In this document: positions 43,967 to 53,301 of the stretch, one piece after another | Numbering within the stretch: the first letter of the stretch is position 1 | Layout: every line of letters starts with the position of its first letter | NCBI GenBank assembly: GCA_017451385.1 | Contig: JAFSPS010000047.1 | Location: 1 to 64,000, forward strand | Source: Bacteroidales bacterium | GTDB taxonomy: Bacteria; Bacteroidota; Bacteroidia; Bacteroidales; P3 | DNA: 64,000 bases | Direction of reading: 5' to 3' | Made by a program: the position numbers and the translations under genes | The notes under the pieces: generated by a model | The model's database searches: none | Told to the model about the DNA's origin: nothing | What the model saw: only the letters and a program-made list of their open reading frames with translations

Positions 43967-43974
43967 TACCTTTG
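43967..43974 (+). promoter_or_regulatory. -7 promoter box for the barrel protein gene
   Basis: TACCTTTG (TAnnTTTG) only 18 bp before the ATG at 43992, giving a very short leader. Confidence 0.65.
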
Positions 43975-43991
43975 TAGTCTGAAAAACAGAC

Positions 43992-44570
43992 ATGACGATG
44001 AAAAAACTCCTTCTTTCTCTCGCTCTCCTGCTGGCAGGATGTGTTGCCATAGCTCAAGAACATATTGAGTTTAAGTGGTATGGGCTGTACAATGTGGTGG
44101 ATTTCTCTTATGGCAAGAATGTTAACAGCAAGTATGATGCCGCCTCTCTGTCGCAGCTCACTGTCGTGATGGGGTTCCAGTATCGCAAAGAGACGGGCGT
44201 TGGTCTGGGTGTTACTTTTATGCATGATGGCACTAACGCCTATACTCAGCTTCCAATCTTTATAGAGCTGCGTAGTCACTATCTGCGCTCGCGTCTCACG
44301 CCTTTCACCGTGGTGCGTGCAGGCTACTCTCTGCCTCTGGGTGAGTCTAGCGGTGGCGCCGATGCGGTATCCATCAAAAAGGGTGGTGCCTATTTCGGTC
44401 TCGAGGTGGGTGGCCGCTATGCTATATCGCCCAAATTTGGCGTGAGTGCCCATCTGCGCTTTAGCCTTGTCAATATGAATGATGTCGAGTTCTGCGAGAA
44501 TGGGGTGGTAGCCGAGCGGCATGGTGTGCTTTTTCATGTCATTGGTGGCGGTCTGGGCATCAACTTTTAA
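43992..44570 (+). CDS. Small outer-membrane beta-barrel protein
   Basis: 192 aa (or 190 from the second ATG, 43998). Signal peptide ('LALLLAGCVAIAQ'; the Cys is not in a good lipobox), then alternating beta-strand pattern ending in an aromatic residue: 'LTVVMGFQYRKETGVGLGVT', 'AYFGLEVGGRYAISPKFGVS', 'VIGGGLGINF'. A C-terminal Phe is the usual signal for outer-membrane insertion. It resembles the small 8-strand barrel families; ligand unknown. Confidence 0.75.
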   Translation: MTMKKLLLSLALLLAGCVAIAQEHIEFKWYGLYNVVDFSYGKNVNSKYDAASLSQLTVVMGFQYRKETGVGLGVTFMHDGTNAYTQLPIFIELRSHYLRSRLTPFTVVRAGYSLPLGESSGGADAVSIKKGGAYFGLEVGGRYAISPKFGVSAHLRFSLVNMNDVEFCENGVVAERHGVLFHVIGGGLGINF

Positions 44571-44659
44571 GCGTGCGGCAGTGGATGCTGGCGTGCGGTA
44601 CTTCATTAGCTATATGCTACCGTGCTGGTGGCGTGCATGATAAACTCTAACGCTTGACA

Positions 44660-47600
44660 ATGAAAGAAATAGAGTGCATTATTAGACGATATACGATGGC
44701 AGTGCTCATGGCGGTGCTGCCTTTTGTTTTGTTAGCGCAGGACGATGAGGCTATCGAGACCGGCAAGTACACGGGTAACGAGTGGCGTACCCCCGAAGTC
44801 TTTGCGCAAAATCGTTTGCCGCAACGAGCCAACATCATACCATATGATGATGAGAATGGTATTGAGAAGTGGGATTATCGTCAGTCGTCAGCCTACCTCC
44901 CTCTTGATGAGGGGTGGCGTGTGGATTATACTACCGACTATGCCGACCGTGCCGCAGAGATAGAAGACCCTTCGTTTGCGCCATCCGGCTGGGCTGCTAT
45001 AGAGTTGCCTGATGTGCGGTGGGTGAAAGAGCGTCGCCAGCTGCGTCGTCCAACTTTCCCACGTAACGCGGAGCCGATGGAGAAAGGTAACGCCACGGCA
45101 CTCTACTACAACGAATTTGATGTGCCAAAGAACTGGGCCGAAGTGAGTGTCATCCTGCAACTGCAACCCCTTTCGGCATGCTATGTGTGGGTCAACCATC
45201 ACTATGTGGGCTATGCCGAAGACGGTCGCTCGTTAGCGGAATTTGACATCTCGCAGCACCTCGTCTATGGCAAGCGCAACAGTCTGGCTATCCAGATGAT
45301 AGCCCTCTCTACCTCCAACCTGCTTGATGCCAATCGCGATATGCGTCATCTCGGATTCAGCGATGTTCCTGCGTTGCTACTCAAAGGTGCTGTCTGTGTG
45401 CGCGATTATGCTCTGCGTGCCGACTACAGTGGTGAAGGACAGGGGGCCTTCGGTCTTGACATCAATGTCTCCAACCGTATGCGCAAAGGTCGCTATTATG
45501 CCGAGGTGCTCCTTTGGGACGCACAGGGACGGCAGGTGGAGAAGATGGGCAAGTGGTTCTTCTTTGACAAGCGCAGCGAGGTGACGGTCAACATAGAACG
45601 TACTGTGCGAAATGTGTCGCCATGGAGTGCCGAAACGCCAGTGCTTTACACTGCCGTCATCCGTGTCCTTGATGAGAAGATGGAGTCTGTAGAAACTGTT
45701 GGCACGCGTTTTGGGTTTCGTTCGGTTGAGGTCAGTGGCAGCCAGATAATGGTCAATGGGCGTGCCGTGACGTTGCGTGGCGTGCAATATGCCGACTATA
45801 CTACTGATGCCGATGGCATCGTGGACTACGACCTTGTAGAAGAGCATCTCCGTAGTCTCAAGAATCATAATGTCAATGCAATACGCACAACGCTCTATTC
45901 TCCTGCCGACCCGCGTTTCTACGAACTCTGCGATGAACTGGGGTTTTATGTAGTGTGCGATGCTAACCTCTTTCCGTTCTCCACGCAGGGCAAGGCCATC
46001 GCCACCGACAACGCATATAGGGACATCTTCGCTGCTCGTGTGGAGGATATGTATGAGCGTTATAAGAATCATACGTCTATTATTATGTGGTCGCTTGGCG
46101 AGAGTAGCGACAATGGAGTCTGCATGAATGCCGCCTACCGTCGCCTCAAAGTCCTTGACCGCCGTCGTCCCGTCATCTTTGCTGGTGCAGGCTATGGCGA
46201 GTCCACCGACATCATTGGCCTTCAAAAGGCTACAATTGAGCAGGTACGCCAGTATCTCTCACGCAAGCAGTCGCGCCCCTTGCTCCTTATGGGCTATGGT
46301 GCCAGCGAGGGCAACAGCCTCGGAGGGCTCCAACCGCTATGGCAACAGGTGGAGAACAATGCTCTCGTGCAGGGTGGTTTCTTCTGTCGCTGGAATGATG
46401 TTGTCACCGCAGATGGTGCTGGCCGTGAGCATTATGCTCATGGGCTGCTCACATCGTCTGGCAGCGAGGCTCCTTCGGTGCGTCAGCTGGCTTATATCTA
46501 TCGCCCGTTCAATGTCGCGCTGCGCTCGGTGAGTATTGACGCTGCCGACTTCAGCATCGCTAATCGTTCCGACTTCGCCACGGGCGACGACCTGCGCCTC
46601 GAATATCGTCTATATACGAGCCTTAAGCCGTCTATTATCTCTGGCGAGGTGCCCAATCTGCCAGATGCTGGCGGTGGAAAGGATTTCAAGCTGATGATTC
46701 CTAAGATGACGCTCTACGCTGGCGAAGAACTGTTTGTTCGTTTCTCGCTCAAACGCCGTTCCGCTGCCGACGAAGAGCTCTATGGCGAGCAATTTCGTCT
46801 GCCTATGAACACTGTGGAGCGACAGCCGCTCACGTTCGACCTCTCGTCGCCGCTGCGTCTCGCTGTGGAGAAGTCGAAACAGGATAAGGTGCAGTCTCTC
46901 ACCGTCAGAGGCGACTATGGAGAGACAACCATCGATATGCTCTCTGGCGAGATAAAATCATATAAATATCATGGACGCGAGTTGCTCTCATCGCCTGTGC
47001 GACTCAATTTCTGGCGTCTGCCCACCGACAACGACCTTGCCGAGGGCAGTGTGGCGCGAGCATGGCAGCAGCTGCACCCCGACCAGCTGCAACGCCACCT
47101 GACGGATATCGCCTACCGTCAGATAGATTCCAACCGTGTTGCTGTGGATATGATGGCACGTTATGCCACCGCATCGGGGGCTACGCTGATGGATGTGCGG
47201 CAGACGCTGCTATTCCTCTCTACGGGCGATATTGTTATGAGTTGTGATGTCGTCGCCGGCGAGGCACTCTCTTCTGTAGCTCGCGTGGGCGTGCAGATGC
47301 AGGTGGCTAAGGCGTTGGACAATGTGCGCTGGATGGGTGCCGACATTGAGAGCTATGCCGACCGTTGTGGCGGTGTGCGTATAGCGGTGCATGAGGCTAA
47401 GGCCGATGCTATGACCTATCGCTATCATCGCCCGCAGGAGGCTGGCAGTCGTTGCCTGACGCGCTGGGTGTCGCTCTCCGATGCTTCGACAGGTCTCATG
47501 GTGCACATGCTCGACAGCCTCGTCTCCTTCTCCGTCTCTCCCTACGACGACCGCTCTCTTTCTAAGGCCGACAGCTATAGCAAGGCGAAGCCTGCCAACG

Positions 47601-48520
47601 CATGGATACTTAATGTTGATAGTCGCATGTCGGGTATAGGTAGTGCGCGCAGTGGTCTCGACATCAACGAGAAAGATGTTATCAGCGAGCGTCGGATGCA
47701 CTTCGTGGCACATCTCGTGGCATACGACCCGACGGAATATGACCCTACCGACTTCTGTCGTATTGAGTATCCTGTGGTCTCGTCCGATGTGCTGGAGATG
47801 CCTCTCATAGAGCGCGACCGCGACCGCTTCGACGGGCCGCTCACCATCAGCATCTCTTCGCCTGACAAAGGGACAAGTATTCGCTATACCCTCGACGGTA
47901 GTGACCCCACTATCACGTCGCCACTCTACGAAAAGCCTTTCACTATCAACAGTACTACTGTCATCAAGGCACGTGCCTTCCGTGATGGCGATGCACCTTC
48001 GTTCCCCAGTATGTTGCGGTGTGACTATGCTTATCTCACTTCTGTAGCCTACGACCGCAAGCCCAATACGCCTTACAACCACAACTCAGCCCTCGCCCTC
48101 ATTGACGGCGTCACGGGTGATGTCAGCGACCTCTCGCAGGGATGGATAGGCTTTTCGGGTGGCTCCTGTGGCATGACGTTCCAGATAGCGCAGCCCCTTG
48201 ACATCGACAAGGTGTCGCTACGCTTTGCCCACAATCCTGAGGCATGGATTTTTGTGCCGCGCGAAGTCAAGGTAGCGTTCTCCTACGACGGTACCACCTT
48301 CACCGATTCGCTCACCATTGCCGCTCCCTTTGCTCCCGACGAGCAGGACCGCAACGTGCCTCTCGCCGTCCCCTTTGAAGTAAAGGCGGGACGTCGGCAG
48401 GTCAAAGCCCTTCGCATTGTGGCTCAGGGCATAGAGCGCATACCCGAATGGCATCGTGCCAAGGGGCTCAAACCGTGGATTATGACCGACGAGGTAGGCG
48501 TGAGCGAGATTATGAAATGA
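44660..48520 (+). CDS. GH2 (LacZ-like) multidomain protein, apparently catalytically inactive
   Basis: 1286 aa from the ATG at 44660 (a TTG six bases upstream is unlikely). Signal peptide, GH2 sugar-binding domain (about 70-260), Ig-like domain (about 260-360), TIM barrel (about 365-640), LacZ-like small domains (about 640-1000), then a chitobiase C-type domain ('GTSIRYTLDGSDPTITSPLY') and a C-terminal discoidin-like domain. In the barrel, the usual WSLGNE reads WSLGES (46088-46105), so the acid/base Glu is Ser, and the nucleophile in CEYAHAMGNS reads MGYGASEGNS (Glu to Gly, codon 46292-46294). DEANIE reads CDANLF. The fold is clear but hydrolysis by the GH2 mechanism looks impossible; carbohydrate binding is likely. 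Confidence 0.85.
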   Translation: MKEIECIIRRYTMAVLMAVLPFVLLAQDDEAIETGKYTGNEWRTPEVFAQNRLPQRANIIPYDDENGIEKWDYRQSSAYLPLDEGWRVDYTTDYADRAAEIEDPSFAPSGWAAIELPDVRWVKERRQLRRPTFPRNAEPMEKGNATALYYNEFDVPKNWAEVSVILQLQPLSACYVWVNHHYVGYAEDGRSLAEFDISQHLVYGKRNSLAIQMIALSTSNLLDANRDMRHLGFSDVPALLLKGAVCVRDYALRADYSGEGQGAFGLDINVSNRMRKGRYYAEVLLWDAQGRQVEKMGKWFFFDKRSEVTVNIERTVRNVSPWSAETPVLYTAVIRVLDEKMESVETVGTRFGFRSVEVSGSQIMVNGRAVTLRGVQYADYTTDADGIVDYDLVEEHLRSLKNHNVNAIRTTLYSPADPRFYELCDELGFYVVCDANLFPFSTQGKAIATDNAYRDIFAARVEDMYERYKNHTSIIMWSLGESSDNGVCMNAAYRRLKVLDRRRPVIFAGAGYGESTDIIGLQKATIEQVRQYLSRKQSRPLLLMGYGASEGNSLGGLQPLWQQVENNALVQGGFFCRWNDVVTADGAGREHYAHGLLTSSGSEAPSVRQLAYIYRPFNVALRSVSIDAADFSIANRSDFATGDDLRLEYRLYTSLKPSIISGEVPNLPDAGGGKDFKLMIPKMTLYAGEELFVRFSLKRRSAADEELYGEQFRLPMNTVERQPLTFDLSSPLRLAVEKSKQDKVQSLTVRGDYGETTIDMLSGEIKSYKYHGRELLSSPVRLNFWRLPTDNDLAEGSVARAWQQLHPDQLQRHLTDIAYRQIDSNRVAVDMMARYATASGATLMDVRQTLLFLSTGDIVMSCDVVAGEALSSVARVGVQMQVAKALDNVRWMGADIESYADRCGGVRIAVHEAKADAMTYRYHRPQEAGSRCLTRWVSLSDASTGLMVHMLDSLVSFSVSPYDDRSLSKADSYSKAKPANAWILNVDSRMSGIGSARSGLDINEKDVISERRMHFVAHLVAYDPTEYDPTDFCRIEYPVVSSDVLEMPLIERDRDRFDGPLTISISSPDKGTSIRYTLDGSDPTITSPLYEKPFTINSTTVIKARAFRDGDAPSFPSMLRCDYAYLTSVAYDRKPNTPYNHNSALALIDGVTGDVSDLSQGWIGFSGGSCGMTFQIAQPLDIDKVSLRFAHNPEAWIFVPREVKVAFSYDGTTFTDSLTIAAPFAPDEQDRNVPLAVPFEVKAGRRQVKALRIVAQGIERIPEWHRAKGLKPWIMTDEVGVSEIMK

Positions 48521-48536
48521 AAAAAAATAGAAAAAG

Positions 48537-49277
48537 ATGACCACGCAGGATTCTTTCGCTTCCCGAACCGAGATGCTGCTCCATGCCGATGGCGTAGAAC
48601 GGTTGCGTAGGGCTCATGTGCTTGTCGTGGGGCTGGGTGGTGTTGGCGGTTATGCCGCCGAGATGCTGTGCCGTGCCGGGGTAGGGAAGATGACTATCGT
48701 TGATGGCGATGTGGTTTCGCAGTCCAATATCAACCGCCAGCTCATAGCTTTGCATAGCACTGTAGGACTCCCTAAGGCCGCACTCTTCAAGGCTCGTTTT
48801 GCTGATATCAACCCTGATTGTGAAGTCGATGCTCGTAGCGTTTTTTTGCGCGACGACGAGATGATACGCCTTCTCGAAGAACAACATTACGACTATGTGG
48901 TAGATGCTATTGATACGCTCTCGCCCAAAGTCTTTCTACTCTATCATTCCCATCGACTTGGGCTCGCTGTTGTTAGCTCGATGGGGAGTGCTGGCAAGCT
49001 TGACCCCACACAGCTACAGATTGCCGACATCGGCAAGAGCCATACATGTCCGTTGGCGGCAATGGTGCGCAAGAAGCTCCACAAACTTGGGGTGCGTGAG
49101 GGCATCGACGTGGTTTTCTCCACCGAGAAAATCCCTTCTCACGCCATGATAGAGGAGCCTTCTCAAAACAAACGCACTACGATAGGCACTATCTCATACC
49201 TCCCGCCAGCCTTCGGCTGCGCCTGTGCCTCGGTGGTAATACGGAACATTGTGAAGGGTGAGGGGAAAGAGTTGTAG
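48537..49277 (+). CDS. tcdA: tRNA threonylcarbamoyladenosine dehydratase
   Basis: 246 aa, E1-like (ThiF/MoeB) family. Nucleotide-binding 'VLVVGLGGVGGYAAEMLCRA', 'TIVDGDVVSQSNINRQLIAL', 'DYVVDAIDTLSPKVFLL' and C-terminal 'PPAFGCACASVVIRNI' define TcdA (CsdL/YgdL), which uses ATP to turn tRNA t6A37 into its cyclic form. It starts 16 bp after the GH2 gene, probably by chance operon packing rather than shared function. No rhodanese or JAB extension. Confidence 0.93.
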   Translation: MTTQDSFASRTEMLLHADGVERLRRAHVLVVGLGGVGGYAAEMLCRAGVGKMTIVDGDVVSQSNINRQLIALHSTVGLPKAALFKARFADINPDCEVDARSVFLRDDEMIRLLEEQHYDYVVDAIDTLSPKVFLLYHSHRLGLAVVSSMGSAGKLDPTQLQIADIGKSHTCPLAAMVRKKLHKLGVREGIDVVFSTEKIPSHAMIEEPSQNKRTTIGTISYLPPAFGCACASVVIRNIVKGEGKEL

Positions 49278-49320
49278 CTTTCGTGCGACCAATAATAAAA
49301 AAAAGCGAAAAAGGAAAAAA

Positions 49321-50352
49321 ATGTCAAAGTACGTTTACATATTGTTGTTGCCGTTGCTGCTATGGTCGTGTGAGGCAGAGTTCTCACCCAATGCTGAATG
49401 GCGCGAGGTGCCGTCGGTCTTTTGCCTGCTGGACCAAGACGATACGGTATCCTATGTGCGTGTGCAGAAATGCTATCTCGGCAACGATGATTTGAAGAGT
49501 TATGCTACCATATTCGACTCTACCAACTACGCCGAGGGCGACATCAGCGTGCATCTCCTTGCATGGCGTAGCGAGGACGAGATGAATAGTCCCGATGCCG
49601 TGCCCGTCCGTACTCTTGTGTTTGATTATGCTATGCTTAGCGACAAGACAGAGGGTATCTTCTCCTCGCCCATGCAGCCCGTATATAAGCATCGCAACGA
49701 GGACGGCGACCTCGATACCGCGTTCATATATCAACTCGTTGTGGCTAAGGCTGCCACTGGCGAAGTCCTCGCATCAGCCACCACGTCGCTCGTCGGTGAT
49801 GCGCCGCGTGAGCCGTGGCTCACATCACCCAATCCCGTCAGCAGCCGTCTTGGCTTTCATCGCAATAGAAGTTGCCAACTCACATGGCTCCCCTTTGCTC
49901 GAGGGCGCCGCTATCAGGCCACCGTGCGCTACCACTACCGTTGTCGCTATCAGCGTCCCGACTCGCTACGCCATATAGATATGTCGCTGCCCGTGCTCGC
50001 TGCCTCATCAAATGATGCCGCCGTCTCCACCTCTCTCGCCATGTCCACATTCCTCGCCAACGTAGAGACTTCGTTGCATGGCGACACCGCTACAAAGCTC
50101 TATGTCGATACGGCAGTCATCTTTCTCTCCGTATGCAACGAGCCACTGCACGCCTATCTCAACTCCATAGAACTCATGAACAGCTCGCTCGACCAAGAGT
50201 ATGCCGCCTATTCTAATATTGAGGGCGGTGTGGGCATCTTCGCCGCTCGTCGCACAGCACTGCGTGACACCGTCCTTGCCGACAACTCCGATGTGCGTCC
50301 CTATGGTCTGCATTTCCTTTTAGAACAACTTGATGTGGGCTTCGGTAGGTGA
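49321..50352 (+). CDS. DUF4249-like lipoprotein
   Basis: 343 aa from the ATG at 49321; a frame open to 49258 adds a basic stretch unlike a signal peptide. Lipobox 'LLLWSC' (Cys17). The beta-rich body ends with 'AAYSNIEGGVGIFAARR', the '(Y)SNIxGGxGIF' motif near the C terminus of DUF4249 proteins, which are often encoded with TonB-dependent receptors; none is adjacent here. Assignment is tentative. The gene starts 43 bp after tcdA. Confidence 0.65.
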   Translation: MSKYVYILLLPLLLWSCEAEFSPNAEWREVPSVFCLLDQDDTVSYVRVQKCYLGNDDLKSYATIFDSTNYAEGDISVHLLAWRSEDEMNSPDAVPVRTLVFDYAMLSDKTEGIFSSPMQPVYKHRNEDGDLDTAFIYQLVVAKAATGEVLASATTSLVGDAPREPWLTSPNPVSSRLGFHRNRSCQLTWLPFARGRRYQATVRYHYRCRYQRPDSLRHIDMSLPVLAASSNDAAVSTSLAMSTFLANVETSLHGDTATKLYVDTAVIFLSVCNEPLHAYLNSIELMNSSLDQEYAAYSNIEGGVGIFAARRTALRDTVLADNSDVRPYGLHFLLEQLDVGFGR

Positions 50353-50434
50353 AATAGTATATTAAAAAAACAGTTTGTAACTATTGGGAGATTGTAGCTT
50401 ACCTCAAAGAACAATACAAAATACGATAAATACA

Positions 50435-51847
50435 ATGCCAACATTTCTTGCCATAGACCTCGGAGCCACCAGCGGACGCTCTATTCTGGGCTCTTTGGAT
50501 GGTGGATGCCTGCAACAGCGTGAACTGACGCGCTTTGATAACCCCATCATCGAAGTGAATGGTCGTTTCTTTTGGGACATCTTCGCCCTGTATAACGAAA
50601 TTATCAAAGCGTTGCGTCTCTGTGTCGAGCAGCATATAGTGCTTGACAGTATAGGCATCGACACGTGGGGAGTCGATTTTGTATGCTTCGGTGCCGAAGG
50701 GTTGCCGCTGCGCAATCCTCGCTGCTATCGCGACCCTTACACCGATGGAGCTATGGAGCGTTTCTTCGAGAGTGTGCCTCGCGAGGAGGTTTATCGCCGC
50801 ACCGGCATACAGTTCATGAATTTCAACTCTCTGTTCCAGCTGGCGCAGCAACGCTATGACGACGACAGCGCGTTGCGTGCTGCCGAGAAGATTCTCTTCA
50901 TCCCCGATGCCCTTACCTATATGCTTACCGGCGAGGCGGTATGCGAGCAGACCATCCTCTCCACCAGTCAGCTGATGGACCCTCGCACGGGCGATTTCGA
51001 CCCGATGCTGCTTTCTGCCCTCGGCCTCAGTGCCGACCGTTTCGGCCGCAAGGTGATGCCTGGCACCGTCGTGGGGCATCTCAGCGAGAGCGTGCAACAG
51101 ATGACGGGCATGGGCAGCGTCCCCGTCGTCGCTGTGGCAGGGCATGACACGGCGAGTGCCGTCGCTGCGGTGCCGGCACAGGACGAGGCTTTCGCCTACC
51201 TCAGCTGTGGCACTTGGTCGCTGCTCGGCATCGAGTCGCCGCGACCCGTTATCAGCCAGCAGACTTTTGACCTCAATCTCACCAACGAAGGAGGTGTCTT
51301 CGGTACCACGCGTCTCTTGAAGAACATCTGCGGACTATGGCTCCTCAGTCGCTGTCAGCAGGAGTGGACTGATGCACCTGCCGATGTGCGCCAGCTCATT
51401 GCCGAGGCCATGCAGTCGCCCTCATGCGGCACACTGCTCAACCCCGACGACGCATCCTTCGCCAATCCGCCCTCTATGCTTAAGGCCATAGAGAACTACT
51501 GCGTGGCGACACAACAGGCTGTGCCGCAGGGTTATGCACAGACTACGCGTTGCATCTTCGAGAGCCTTGCCAACCGCTACCGCGAAGTACTTGATATGCT
51601 GCGGTCTGTTGCTCCGTTTGAAATCCGCACACTCCATGTCATCGGGGGGGGCTCGCTTAACGAGCCTCTTATGCAACTCACCGCCAACGCTACAGGCCTT
51701 CCTGTGGTGGCTGGTCCGGCGGAGTGCACAGCAATGGGCAATATGCTTATGCAGGCTGTCGCAGTGGGAGCTGTAGAGTCACACAAGCATCTGAGACAGG
51801 TGATTGCACGCTCTGTGGCGACAAAGACTTATAACCCAAAGAAATAA
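50435..51847 (+). CDS. rhaB: L-rhamnulokinase
   Basis: 470 aa from the ATG at 50435 (a TTG-initiated frame to 50384 is unlikely). FGGY-family kinase: 'FLAIDLGATSGRSILG' (phosphate loop), 'SIGIDTWGVDFVCF' (substrate), 'VAGHDTASAVAAVPAQ', 'LSCGTWSLLGIE' and 'LHVIGGGSLNEPLMQLTANA'. It phosphorylates L-rhamnulose at O1. First gene of rhaB-rhaA-rhaT-rhaD. No AraC-type rhaR/rhaS regulator is in the window, so regulation is unclear. Confidence 0.95.
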   Translation: MPTFLAIDLGATSGRSILGSLDGGCLQQRELTRFDNPIIEVNGRFFWDIFALYNEIIKALRLCVEQHIVLDSIGIDTWGVDFVCFGAEGLPLRNPRCYRDPYTDGAMERFFESVPREEVYRRTGIQFMNFNSLFQLAQQRYDDDSALRAAEKILFIPDALTYMLTGEAVCEQTILSTSQLMDPRTGDFDPMLLSALGLSADRFGRKVMPGTVVGHLSESVQQMTGMGSVPVVAVAGHDTASAVAAVPAQDEAFAYLSCGTWSLLGIESPRPVISQQTFDLNLTNEGGVFGTTRLLKNICGLWLLSRCQQEWTDAPADVRQLIAEAMQSPSCGTLLNPDDASFANPPSMLKAIENYCVATQQAVPQGYAQTTRCIFESLANRYREVLDMLRSVAPFEIRTLHVIGGGSLNEPLMQLTANATGLPVVAGPAECTAMGNMLMQAVAVGAVESHKHLRQVIARSVATKTYNPKK

Positions 51848-51886
51848 CATGAACAACAAGAAAAATAACTATTAAAATATAATGCT

Positions 51887-53140
51887 ATGAACGAAGAACA
51901 TGTGAAAAAATCATACGAGATAGCTCGTGAACGTTATGCCGAGCAAGGTGTTGATACCGAGAAGGTCATCAGTCAGTTGGGCGATTTCCATCTCTCCATG
52001 CACTGTTGGCAGGCGGACGATGTTACCGGCTTCGAGGTGCAGGCTGGTGCCTTGGATGGTGGTTTGAGCGTCACGGGCAACTACCCCGGCAAGGCACGCA
52101 ACATCGACGAGCTGCGTGCTGACATCCTCAAAGCCAAAAGCCTTATTCCTGGCACACATCGCCTTAACTTGCACGAAATCTACGGCGACTTCCATGGTAA
52201 GGTGGTGGACCGTGACAAGTGCGAGCCTGCTCATTTCCAGAGCTGGATAGAGTGGGGTAGAGAACACAATACCATGCTTGACTTCAATTCCACCAGCTTC
52301 TCGCACCCTAAGAGCGGCAACCTCAGCCTTGCCAATCCAGACAAATCTATCCGTGACTTCTGGATTGAGCATACCCGTCGCTGCCGCCATATTGCCGAGG
52401 CTATGGGCAAGGCTCAGGGCGACCCCTGCATCATGAACGTTTGGGTACACGACGGATGCAAGGATGTGTCGGTCAACCATTATATGTATCGCGAGCTGTT
52501 GCGCGAGAGCCTCGATGCCATATTCGAGGAGAAACTTGACAACATGAAGGACTGCATCGAGGGCAAGGTCTTCGGCATTGGTCTGGAGAGCTTCACCGTC
52601 GGTTCGCACGACTTCTATACGGCCTATGCTGCCCAGAATGGCAAGATTCCAACCATTGACACCGGACACTATCATCCCACCGAGAGCCCTGCCGACAAGG
52701 TCAGCGCGCTCTTGCAGTTTGTGCCTGAGCTTATGCTGCACGTCAGCCGTCCCATACGCTGGGACAGCGACCATGTGACCATCATGGACGACCCGACACA
52801 GGAACTTTTCTTCGAGATTGTCCGTGCTGGTGCCCTCGACCGTGTCCATTATGGACTCGACTATTTTGATGGCGCCATCAACCGTATTGGAGCCTATGTC
52901 ATCGGCAGTCGTGCGGCGCAGAAGTGCATGACGCGCGCCCTCCTTGAGCCGGCAACGCTGATGCGTCGTGACGAGTTGGCGGGCCATACCTTCCAACTCC
53001 TTGCACGCATGGAGGAGGCCAAGGCCATGCCGTGGGCTGCCGTCTATGACGAGTTCTGCCGCCGCAGCAATGTACCCGTAGGCGACACTTTCATCAGCGA
53101 GATAGAGAAGTACGAAGCAGAGGTGACCAGCAAAAGATAA
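51887..53140 (+). CDS. rhaA: L-rhamnose isomerase
   Basis: 417 aa. Interconverts L-rhamnose and L-rhamnulose with Mn2+. N-terminal 'YEIARERYAEQGVDTEKVIS', 'HCWQADDVTGFE', 'KARNIDELRADILKAKSLIP', then metal-site segments 'HDGCKDVSVNHYMYRELLR', 'GLESFTVGSHDFYTAYA' and 'DTGHYHPTESPADKVSALL', 'RWDSDHV'. Full-length bacterial RhaA. Starts 39 bp after rhaB. Confidence 0.97.
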   Translation: MNEEHVKKSYEIARERYAEQGVDTEKVISQLGDFHLSMHCWQADDVTGFEVQAGALDGGLSVTGNYPGKARNIDELRADILKAKSLIPGTHRLNLHEIYGDFHGKVVDRDKCEPAHFQSWIEWGREHNTMLDFNSTSFSHPKSGNLSLANPDKSIRDFWIEHTRRCRHIAEAMGKAQGDPCIMNVWVHDGCKDVSVNHYMYRELLRESLDAIFEEKLDNMKDCIEGKVFGIGLESFTVGSHDFYTAYAAQNGKIPTIDTGHYHPTESPADKVSALLQFVPELMLHVSRPIRWDSDHVTIMDDPTQELFFEIVRAGALDRVHYGLDYFDGAINRIGAYVIGSRAAQKCMTRALLEPATLMRRDELAGHTFQLLARMEEAKAMPWAAVYDEFCRRSNVPVGDTFISEIEKYEAEVTSKR

Positions 53141-53206
53141 TCATATAGAGCTGATGAATTTGCCATCTTGATTGTATCTGAAATCCACACCTCACGATTT
53201 ACACTT

Positions 53207-53300
53207 CACTTTGTAATGTCAATTCACTACTCACAATTCACTCATCACTTTGTAATGTCAATTCACAATTCACTAAATAAACAATTCACCTTTCACAATA
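53207..53300. repeat. TTCAC-rich intergenic repeat within the rhamnose operon
   Basis: CACTTTGTAATGTCAATTCAC at 53207 and again at 53246 (39-bp spacing), followed by several CAATTCAC copies up to the rhaT ATG at 53302. It separates rhaA from rhaT by 161 bp, unlike the tight spacing elsewhere in the operon. Confidence 0.85.
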
Positions 53301-53301
53301 T

